From Craspedostauros australis (lineage: Eukaryota > Bacillariophyta > Bacillariophyceae > Mastogloiales > Achnanthaceae), in NCBI GenBank assembly GCA_026770025.1, contig JAMXDE010000004.1:1674001-1738000 (forward strand): a stretch of DNA of 64,000 nt, read 5' to 3'. This document shows positions 30,453 to 39,500 of this stretch, piece by piece. The notes under the pieces were generated by a model. It searched no databases and had not been told where the DNA came from. It saw only the letters and a program-made list of their open reading frames with translations. How positions within the stretch are numbered: position 1 is the first letter of the stretch; the number at the start of each line of letters is the position of its first letter. The translations under genes and the position numbers were made by a program.

Positions 30453-33400
30453 TCACAAAATTTCCGTCTCATCATCCAACACAGCCTCACTTTCTGTGTT
30501 GGCCTTCATTGTGTGAGCATCACACCACCTCTGATTCTCCAATTGCTCTTCTTCTCTCTGCAACTCCTCTTCTCTCTGCTCTTCCTCTGTTCCTTCTGGT
30601 GCATTGTGGATTGCCACAATTGCGGATGCTGCTGTTGCTTTGTTTGTTGTGTTGGTTTCTGTCTTGGTGAGCACAGCCTCCTGGTTTTGTTTGCATTGCT
30701 TGGCACTGTACGCTGCAAACAGCGATGCTTTGACGCGCATGGGATTTGCATGCAGTTGTACGTACCAGTCAGTTTTGGCTCTTTCGTCACCCATCAATTG
30801 CTCGTGTGCTTCGTGCTCGGATGGTCTGTTTTTCGGATCCTTCGCGGACGCTTTGCAGATGTCCTTCAATTTCGCCGCGATGTAGTCTGGTAGTTTGGCG
30901 TTGGTGCGTGCTGTTTTGCTCGCCCAGCCTTGCACCGCGAGCGGTGGGTGTTCTGTTTCTGCGGTCTGGTCTTGTAGTGCTGTGGTGTGATCGGATGGCA
31001 GGTGCTGTTGTCCGTCTTGGAGGGCTTTGCCGATCGCGAACGCCTTGCTCTCTGTTGCTGTACGCGCCATTTTGCGTGTCTTGTCCGTCTTCCTGAATGA
31101 TTCGGACGTAATTGCCGGCTTGTCGGACGTGAATGTTTTGTCCGCGATGACACCCAACTCGTTGATGATCCACCCCTCCCATTCAGCGCTCTTCACCACG
31201 ACGTCTTCCGTGATTCCAGATGCAGCCACCAACCACGCCTGGTCATCGTCGTACTTCACCTTGTGAGTCATACGTACCTGTTGTCCAGATGCGCGGAATC
31301 GTCTTTTTGGTGCGCCAGGCAACGTGGTGATGTTGCCTGCCAGGAGCGCCGCGTTGGCAAGTACCGTGGTTGTCCCCGCGATGCTGCCAGCTTGGAGCGC
31401 GAGGAAGAGTTGGAAAGGGGTCTTGATGTCGCATCCACTTTGCACGTATTTTCGGAGTACACGGGTGATGTATGCGAAGTGGGTGTCCAGCATGCTCTTA
31501 CCAGTTTGGGCCTCTGTGTAGATCCATGCGATGATTTTGGCGGCGTTTCGTTGCCTGAGGTTCTTGTTGAGTACCGATGTGATGAGCGCGATGTACTCAT
31601 GACTGGCAAAACAACACGCATTATTGCTCTGTAGGATGATCTCAGTCACGGATGGGTAAATGTCTTTGACCTTTTGTTGCACGATCTCCAGCAGTCCACC
31701 AACTTGAAGTGTGTCTTGTGTCGGTCTTCCATCGACCACAATGTCGATGAACCGATAAGTAAAAACGTCATTGCGACATGTGATGACCATTGCCCCAAGC
31801 AGTGACATTCCCTTCTTCCCCCAATATTCTTGTTGGGCTTCGCCTTGGCCTGTCGGTAGAATTTTTTGCTTATGGTCGAGTACCACATAGGCTCTTTCAG
31901 GCTTGTCATTGAGTGTGGACTGATAAAATTCGATTTGTTGGAATTGAACTTTCGCACGCACTTTGTGAGCCATGTATTTAGTGATTTCATTGGCGAATCC
32001 CAGGGCCGCTGCAAGCATTGATTGCAATTCGTCTTTGTGTTCTGATAGCTCGCCGTCCTTAAGCATTTTGACAAAAGGGACAAAACGATCATTCACAAAT
32101 CGCATTGCTGTGCCACAACGGTTGCATACTTTACGTGGTTGTTCATTTGTCATGACCACAGGAATGTCATTTGTGAGAGTGTTCTTCTTGCGCTTGTGCT
32201 TGTTGGTGCGTGGTTTGCGTTGATTGGTTGATGTGGTTGTTCCCTTCTTCTTCTCCTTGTTGGGAGTGAGAGCGAACGTGGCCGAGTGCATTGGATCGTC
32301 ACACTGAAGCTGCATGTGGGAGGCGGTGAATTCCCATTTGAGGAACACGACAATCAGTCCAAGCGCATGCAACAGGGAATCGGCTGTGCGTTCATGCTGT
32401 GCAATGACGTCACTGGGATCATCATTGTCATGGTAGCTTTCGTCATTGGCATCCACAGCATCATCGTTTTCCTCCTCCCCGTCTGCTTCATACTTAGCCT
32501 TGAGTAGCTCTACTAGGCGCGAAATTGCCTGTTTCAGTTTCTCCGTCGCCATCCAGAAGTAATTCTCAAAGGAAGAGAGGCCTGTCTTGATCTTGCTTTT
32601 GCGTGTGAGTAGGTTAGTAATGGTGGTGAAGGCGGGTCTTCCCACTGGGTTGTTAGTCGTTGACGAGTACATGCCGAATAAGTCTCGGATGGTGGTGCTT
32701 CCACGATCGAACACCGGGACATTGTCAAATTGGACACCACCATACTTTACCGTGTGGCTCAACCCTGCCTTGTACGTAGTCGTGGTCATGAGGAAGGACA
32801 CCACACCAGAGAGATTGCAGGCACCCACACGGTACTGAAGAACTCGCGCAGGTACGATTTCGCCGTGACTCAACTTGTCGAAGTAGCGACGCAAGGTGCT
32901 TGCCTGGCTTTGCGTGATGATGTCGCGTTTGGGAAGTATGCGGGCGTTCTGTTCCTCCGACAATCCTTGTGCATGCCTACCCAGGATAGCAGTACACAGT
33001 GCATGTGGCGCAGACATGGCCAGAGCAGCTCTAACTGTGCGGGATGACGTAGTTTCTCCGAGCAAGCCCACAGTGTAAAGATTGGATGCCAACATCGTTG
33101 GAGGAAGTTCCACATTGCCGCGTACGTATGCAACCACCTGTTCCATCTGACAAGTTGGCACGCCCTCTTCTGGAAGCAGGACACTCCAAAGTGCACACGA
33201 TGCGACACTCCACACCTGTTTGATGTAGCTCCAGATGGTCTGATCGTGTCTGCCTGTGAGAACGAACCCTTTCTTTGGCATGAGTTGCAGCAGTTTTGAA
33301 TCTAGGTTAGATCCAAGCTCCGCCATCACACGAGCGATCGCATCACGCCTCCAGCTGCCCTCCTCTGTCGGGTCACACTCAAACTTGCCGCCCCTCCTGC

Positions 33401-33791
33401 CCCAGCCGGCGCGCGTCTGCTTTTCCTCCTCGTCAATGAACGTGCTGTCGCTATCATTGGAGGTGTCTGCGTAGCGGCCAGCAACAATCGTATTGCATTG
33501 GCGGGGAAGCCTAGCTGGCAGGGTAGGCTCGACAGGTGGTGCAACGTCAGGTGCAGCAGGCGGGGGTGGCGCGTTCACGAAAACGCTCACCACTGTTCCA
33601 TCGCCAACACCTCGTCCCTCCGAACGCACCTCGACATGGGAGTCGTCAAAGACGCCTCCGTTGCTGTCTATGATGTGGACGAACACATGCACCTCACGAT
33701 CGTGCGCATGCGTACCGTTCGGGACGAGGCCGCCATCCGCTGCAGACATCGGCTTCACATCAATCACTCGTGTGATGGTGCTCGGCTTCAT
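30453..33791 (-). CDS. Putative DDE/RNase H-fold transposase-like protein with an altered catalytic residue
   Basis: 1,112 residues from the ATG at 33791. The C-terminal half has an RNase H-like order: 'YVVLDHKQKILP' (Asp ~639), 'EYWGKKGMSLLGAMVI', 'EIILQSNNACCF' (~723), 'TEAQTGKSMLDTHFAYITRVLRKYV' (Glu ~760). In related uncharacterised DDE-like proteins, recalled from animals and protists, the middle motif reads 'SDNAGCY' and the last 'SEPQSGKDKCDR'. Here the expected second Asp is Asn-723 (codon AAT). A Cys pair 'CNRCG' precedes the core, and a basic Lys/Arg stretch (about 540-565) could be a nuclear signal. A 59-codon ORF (33970-33791) runs into it, its TGA overlapping this ATG as TGATG; it encodes a Ser/Pro/Lys-rich N-terminus and may belong to the same protein through a -1 shift. 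The ORF itself is open up to 33912 without an ATG. Confidence 0.55.
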   Translation of the reverse strand: MKPSTITRVIDVKPMSAADGGLVPNGTHAHDREVHVFVHIIDSNGGVFDDSHVEVRSEGRGVGDGTVVSVFVNAPPPPAAPDVAPPVEPTLPARLPRQCNTIVAGRYADTSNDSDSTFIDEEEKQTRAGWGRRGGKFECDPTEEGSWRRDAIARVMAELGSNLDSKLLQLMPKKGFVLTGRHDQTIWSYIKQVWSVASCALWSVLLPEEGVPTCQMEQVVAYVRGNVELPPTMLASNLYTVGLLGETTSSRTVRAALAMSAPHALCTAILGRHAQGLSEEQNARILPKRDIITQSQASTLRRYFDKLSHGEIVPARVLQYRVGACNLSGVVSFLMTTTTYKAGLSHTVKYGGVQFDNVPVFDRGSTTIRDLFGMYSSTTNNPVGRPAFTTITNLLTRKSKIKTGLSSFENYFWMATEKLKQAISRLVELLKAKYEADGEEENDDAVDANDESYHDNDDPSDVIAQHERTADSLLHALGLIVVFLKWEFTASHMQLQCDDPMHSATFALTPNKEKKKGTTTSTNQRKPRTNKHKRKKNTLTNDIPVVMTNEQPRKVCNRCGTAMRFVNDRFVPFVKMLKDGELSEHKDELQSMLAAALGFANEITKYMAHKVRAKVQFQQIEFYQSTLNDKPERAYVVLDHKQKILPTGQGEAQQEYWGKKGMSLLGAMVITCRNDVFTYRFIDIVVDGRPTQDTLQVGGLLEIVQQKVKDIYPSVTEIILQSNNACCFASHEYIALITSVLNKNLRQRNAAKIIAWIYTEAQTGKSMLDTHFAYITRVLRKYVQSGCDIKTPFQLFLALQAGSIAGTTTVLANAALLAGNITTLPGAPKRRFRASGQQVRMTHKVKYDDDQAWLVAASGITEDVVVKSAEWEGWIINELGVIADKTFTSDKPAITSESFRKTDKTRKMARTATESKAFAIGKALQDGQQHLPSDHTTALQDQTAETEHPPLAVQGWASKTARTNAKLPDYIAAKLKDICKASAKDPKNRPSEHEAHEQLMGDERAKTDWYVQLHANPMRVKASLFAAYSAKQCKQNQEAVLTKTETNTTNKATAASAIVAIHNAPEGTEEEQREEELQREEEQLENQRWCDAHTMKANTESEAVLDDETEIL

Positions 33792-34082
33792 CAACGTAGC
33801 AGACAGCTTGTCAGGCAACAGTTGATCGGCGGTTGGCAACAGGAACCCTTCGAATCGACAGGAGGAGCAGGCACAGGGTGAGCAGATGCAGGGCGAGCAG
33901 AACGTGGCTTCTTACTGGGGGAGGGGTTGGCATCCTTGGGGTGGGCCTTGTCAGCAGCAGAGAGAAACATGGTGGAGTTGTTGGTGGAGAGTAGTGTGGT
34001 TTGCCAGTTGGATGTGATGGTGTGCACTGGTTGAGATGAAGTGAGGAAGGAGAGAAAACGATGAATGGTCGACCATTCGTTG

Positions 34083-34115
<33 letters not shown>

Positions 34116-34154
34116 GCAACAACAACAACTGCTACTACTACTGCTACTACTACT
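34083..34154. repeat. (AAC)n / (CTA)n trinucleotide microsatellite
   Basis: About 47 bases of near-perfect AAC repeats followed by interrupted CTA/CTG repeats, upstream of the DDE-like gene. The Val-, Leu- and Cys-rich ORFs in this area are translations of the repeat. Confidence 0.92.
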
Positions 34155-34612
34155 CTGACGACAACGGGCATTGAGCGAAAGGGCGAGTGTGCATGGCATT
34201 GGCGAGGAAAGTTGTGAAATGGAGCGAACGTGTGGTGCGATTTTGCGAAATGATGGAGATGATGTGTTTTGTGTGATGTGTTTTGTGTCATGTGCTTTGT
34301 GACGAGCAGAATGTGGAATCCTGTGGCACGTGCTAACGTGTAATTAACGCGTACCAAACGACTGAGACCTTCGGAAGCAAGTCCGTGACTGACCACCTCA
34401 CGATAAATACATGAGAACATGATAGAACCTTCTGCCAACACCAACGGGTTTTGTGTGGTTGGATCCACATGACTAGAATGAACACATTGATCGGTGCATA
34501 AAACGTAAAATAAGCTTTACTAAGCACTGAAAAGGTGACATGTACATAAAGAGACTACAAGGATTGTGAATATGTGCTTAGTTTAAAAATCCCAGAAATC
34601 CGATTAGACTCT

Positions 34613-34987
34613 TCATTTCAAACGATTGGTCGACTCACTGATCGGGCTCTTATTGATGTTGATCTCCCACGTGAAGAGAGGATTGGCACGTCGCGCGGCA
34701 CACTCGTACCATCGCAGTGACCGCCACCATCGAGCCAGGTCGGGGTCGTGATTGGCGTGGCGCGACACTCCGCCAGCTTTTCGCTTTGTCGCATCTTTCT
34801 GCGCCATGTTCCTCTCTCTGTGCAATTTTGTGAGGCCATTGTCACAGTCGATGTCCACGGTGTCAAAGACAAGCAAAGACATGCCATTCTGCTACACCCG
34901 CTTAAATCAATCGTATCACGATCATCTTCCAGACAACCAGTTGTCCGTCAGCGCGAGCTTAATAGTCGTCACCTCATCCAGAGTCAT
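34613..34987 (-). pseudogene. Decayed ORF fragment with clustered nonsense codons
   Basis: Reading the minus strand from an ATG at 34987, one frame gives protein-like sequence ('TLDEVTTIKLALTDNW'). It then has four stops within about 12 codons (three TGA, one TAG) and resumes as an 89-codon ORF ('LLVFDTVDIDCDNGLTKLHR', 'DLARWWRSLRWYECAARR'), ending inside the right inverted repeat of the candidate transposon. All four stops could come from CGA or CAG codons by C-to-T change. I do not recognise the family. Confidence 0.4.
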
Positions 34988-35602
34988 AATGTCCTTTACA
35001 GCTCACTTGTGTTCAATGTTCGTTTCTGCAATGCAGGGATAGGGAAGATGTCAACCACATCTTTTAGCAGAGAAAGTTGACACGAACTGCAGGTGTGTGG
35101 CCAACTGTCAGAGAATCTGTCGAACGAGCCCAGAGCGCGAAGGCGCCGAGGCTGGCACAAGATGGAGACGTGACGCAACAAAGCATCCCTATCCCACCCA
35201 TACAAACATTAACGGCTAGAGGAGGTCGTATTGATGCAGCGTACGAGCGAGTAGTGTGGAGCAGGTCGGAAGGAGCCGGAAACTCTGCACAATGCGTGCT
35301 GGGAGGTGTGCTGAATCCTCGGGAAACATTTTCGTTCGCCTCCCGAAGGTCGTCGCCTGACGCACCCACCAGACATTGCGCAGCGCACGATCAGAGCACA
35401 ACGACACAGGTTTTGGCTTGAAGCCGTAACGCACGACCTCGATCGCACGCTCCATTCACCTTCACATGTCCAATCCTGCAAACAGCTTTGTTCCATGTTC
35501 CAGTGGGCGAAGGCGAGGTTCTCGTTGGGACTATCCGTGTTCTGTTCTGCTCCGCGCTGTTCGGACACTTTACTTCAAGAAGACATGGTGGCGACAAACA
35601 AG
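34988..35602. other. Intergenic flank of the copia insertion
   Basis: About 600 bases with overlapping ORFs of under 120 codons on both strands. None has recognisable motifs. Confidence 0.4.
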
Positions 35603-35608
35603 GATACA

Positions 35609-36436
35609 TGTCAGGAATCGGGTGTTCTGAAACACCATATTGCCGCACCTCCCAAGAGTAAGGAGCCGAACGTGGGGATATTCTACATTACCGCAACTCC
35701 CACGTTTGATCATTGTGACACAGAAAAATGTGAGCTGCACGTAACCCGCGGTGGAGAACGCCACGTGCCGAATGCGAACCATGCCTGACGTTCATGACTC
35801 CAATGCAGGAATGCGAATCACACGTGTATGTCGCAGGGGGCGGGGATGTTGGAATCGTGACCAACGTCACGATACGAGCGACTACGGCCCCCACGTCGCA
35901 ACCAATGAGATAAGAGTACTGGAGGAAGGCCAACATCACGAAGTATGAGATGGCCTGTGAACGAACCTGGTATGAGGAACATCCAGGAAGCCGGTGAAGT
36001 GATCGGCGAAGAAACAATCAGAAACGATCGGAGTCGACCAGAGTTGATCGGAGATGATCGGAGATGTCTGATGATCAAGGAGCTGATCGAGCTCCCAACC
36101 AAGGCGTTCCCGCAACGGATGAGAGATCGTGATCTGATCGAATGAGCCGATCTGTGTCATGCCTACGACTCGGTGATGTCTAAGGCATCGGAACTATCAG
36201 CGGAGGACAACGTGCTAATGTGCACGAATATGGGGTACTCGGTGGTGCATGCATGTCCATGATGAATTTGCGATGAATGCAAGATGGATGCCTGCTAGAC
36301 CAACAGAGGGACCCATGGCAATCTCAGGAGGAGATTGGACTTTGCAATCGAGAGCAATGAAGAGCTCACAGTTCAGAGAAGTAGATTCTAACAAACGATT
36401 AGCTTTCTACTATCACACCACCCCGGATTTCCAACA
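35609..36436 (+). repeat. 5' LTR of copia element 1
   Basis: 828 bp, TG...CA ends, nearly identical to 42184-43011. It contains repeated 'gatcggag' motifs near 36020-36065 and many CACGTG-like sites. Confidence 0.95.
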
Positions 36437-36514
36437 CGTTTCGAAACGTTACGATTGAAATCCTACGTTTCACCCCGCACCAACAAGCCATCATCCACCT
36501 TCATCATCATCATC

Positions 36515-39500
36515 ATGAGTACCTACGAGACCAAGTCCGACAAGATCGTCTACTTCGACGGTAAAAAGGAGAACTGGAAGTTCTGGCACGCCAAGTTCCT
36601 CTGTCGCGCTAACCGTCGTGGTTACCGCGACATGCTCTTGAAGCCCTACTCCGATGTGAAGGTGACTGCTCCCTCCGCCGCAGCCGAGTCCCTGGTCGCA
36701 ACCATCAAGCCTGATCCAGGCGCCAAACTCAAGGCGGGTACCAAGTCTGGTACCAAACCAAGCGCTGCGGATCTAGCGGAGTACAAGGCAGCAATGGCAA
36801 GGTTCGCCTTCGAGGAACTGACCATGGCGATGAACCATGATTCGAAGGAAGGCAAGATCGCCTTCGAGGCGGTGTGGGGATGCGAGGGCATGCTGAATGG
36901 AGGAGGCGATCCTCATGCAGCTTGGGTGGCCCTCGGTCGCATCTATGAGCAGCGCACTGCGCCTATGAAGGCAAAGTTGCTGGCGGAGCTCAATGCGATG
37001 CGATTGAAGAAGGGAGAGAATCCGGATCTCTTCTTGACGGACATGGAGGTCCTTCGCAACCGACTGATCGACCAGGAGGTGATCATCGATGCGGAGCAGT
37101 TCAACATGCTCGTGCTCAACGCACTCTGCCGCGAGTACGAGATGGACGTGAAGCTGCTCGAACTCAAGTTCCACGGAAAGGAACGAGAGATGACTGTGGG
37201 CGACATCCGCGAAGCTGTGAGCCTAACCTACGACCGCCACCATCTCAAACATGGTTATAAGCGCGCAGGCAACAGCAGCAACGAGGAGCTCGCTCTGTTC
37301 GGAGCTGGACAGTTCAAAGGAAACTGTCGCAACTGCGGTGCCTACGGGCACAAGAAGGCGGACTGTCGTGCGCCAGCCAAGGGAGGCAACAACAAGAAAG
37401 GCGGTGGGTCCAAGAAGAAGGGCTACAACGCCGATGCCAAGAGCGGATCCAAGAAAGGCGGATTCGACGGCAAGTGCAACTACTGTGGAAAGGCAGGGCA
37501 CAAGATCATCCAATGCTTCAAGCTGAAGGCAGCAATGAAGGAAGCCGAGAGCGCCAATATGGCGATGGATGGCGACGACGAGATGGACGACATGGCACTC
37601 GTCATCGCAGACGGTGCATTCGTTGAGATCGACGATCTTGATGAGATCGAACTCGAGGATGGACTCGAAGAGGATCTCTTCGAAATCATGGAGTCGTTTC
37701 CTTCAACCGTGAGAGCCGAATCGCCAATCAACGAAGGCATCCGTGACCTCATGAACGATGACCTGCTCGAATCAGACGAGAGCATCGGGGTCACTGAAGT
37801 CGCAATGCCAGGGGTCGATGTCAACAATGCGCCACCAGCGCAAGAAGAGGAAGCAACCGGCACTCGCATGAGCAGCGCCATTGACTACTTCCTACGTGAC
37901 GAGATCGACCGCGTGTGCGAACGCAGCAGGATGGATGCATGGTGTCCAATCTGCCTCGCGCGTGGAGCGATGTATTCGTGGTGCACGGAGTGCACCGAAT
38001 TCAACGTGTTCAAGATCCGAGCCCCATGGGCGTTCAGAAAGATCCCGACGACCACCGAACCGGAAAGGATTCGCCGTCGCGCGATCCTGAGCCGATTCGA
38101 CTCAGTGGAGGACGCCGTGAGGGTCTCTCTCTCCAACGTCTTGGAAGCCGTGCAGGTGCGAATCAATGGCGCCATCTTGTGCTACGACGTGAGGAGGGAA
38201 TCCATTCGGGAGAGAGCCTACTGCTTGGGAACCCGAGAGCTCTACTACATGCTCACCCAAATTGGGTTCGATGGAGCATACGACATATCGCTCAAGATCG
38301 TGGTCATCAACGAGGTGCTCGAAGAGAAAGGACTACCACTACTCCCCAAGCACCTCATTTTGAGGATGAGCCGCTTGTGTACCCAACGCGTCTCATGGAT
38401 GAGAGGCTGGGACGACACCGAAGTAAGAGACGGTTTGGAGTGCCCGGAACTCCCAAAGGTCAGACCAATGGCAGGAAGCCCGGAATACAAATTCGAGCTG
38501 ATGGAACACTTCGAACAAGCAAGGTTCGGACACGAAATGGCCATGGTGATCGAAGATCACGATTCGAGTGAGAGCAACCGCGAGCTGGTTGCATCAGACC
38601 AACATGAAGCTAACACATGGTTGGGGGATACCGGCGCGTCTTGCCACTTGACTAACAACGATGAGGGCATGACTAATGTGCGCCTCTCGAACTTTTCTGT
38701 GAAGGTGGGAAGCGGAAAATTCCTCCGCGCCACCAAGGTCGGTGATCTACGCATGCGAGTGATGCAGAAGGACGGCAAGAGTGCCATCATCATCCTGAAG
38801 GGAGTGCGTTACGTGCCTAAGCTCTGGGTCAACCTGTTGAGCATCGGCAAGGCGCTCCATAATGGATTCAACATCAGTAACAAGGGCGTGATCATTGCAC
38901 TGGATAAGAATGGGCAGCGCATCCGATTCGATCGGATCATGGCAACTCACAGCGGATTCGTGCTCGGTGTGAACATGGTACCTGCCCCCAAGAGCGAAGA
39001 GATGGCGAACATCGGGCTCGACACAAAGAAGCCCATGGATGTGAATAAGCTCCATAAAATGCTAGGCCACGTTGACTCTTACACGATCTCCAGGACGGCG
39101 AGACAATATGGATGGAATATCACTGGGACTCTTAACCCATGCGAGGACTGCGCGATTGGGAAGGCGAAGCAAAAACGCCTGACCAAAACTCTCCAACTAC
39201 GAGCGAAGAAGGTCGGAGAACGACTCTTCATGGATACTTCAAGTGTCCAAGCAACGAGCTTCGGACATGGGAAATACTGGTTGCTGGTCATTGACGACTA
39301 CAGTGACTATTGCTGGAGCTACTTCGTTAAAGAAAAGAGCGAAGTCGGTCCCAAACTACTATCATTGTTGAAGTGGCTATCAGGCAATCAACAAGTGACA
39401 GTGAAGAATGTCAGATGTGACAATGCCGGAGAGAACTACAGCGCAGAGGCGCTACTACTAAGAGCAGGCTTCGCCCCAACCTTCGAGTACACTGCCGCAT

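Larger units (their letters stand above)
28608..34642 (-). mobile_element. Candidate DNA transposon with 81-bp inverted ends
   Basis: Bases 28608-28688 and the reverse complement of 34562-34642 align without gaps over 81 bases with 7 mismatches (about 91%). Both outer ends read ATCAGTGAGTCGACC. Between them, on the minus strand, lies a DDE/RNase H-like protein gene. This layout fits a ~6.0-kb cut-and-paste element. No target-site duplication beyond an ambiguous 'AT' is seen, and the repeats could instead be two dispersed copies of another sequence, so confidence is moderate. Confidence 0.5.

Noticed and set aside
33951-34468. Leu-, Cys- and Val-rich ORFs
   Set aside because: Translations of the (AAC)n/(CTA)n microsatellite.
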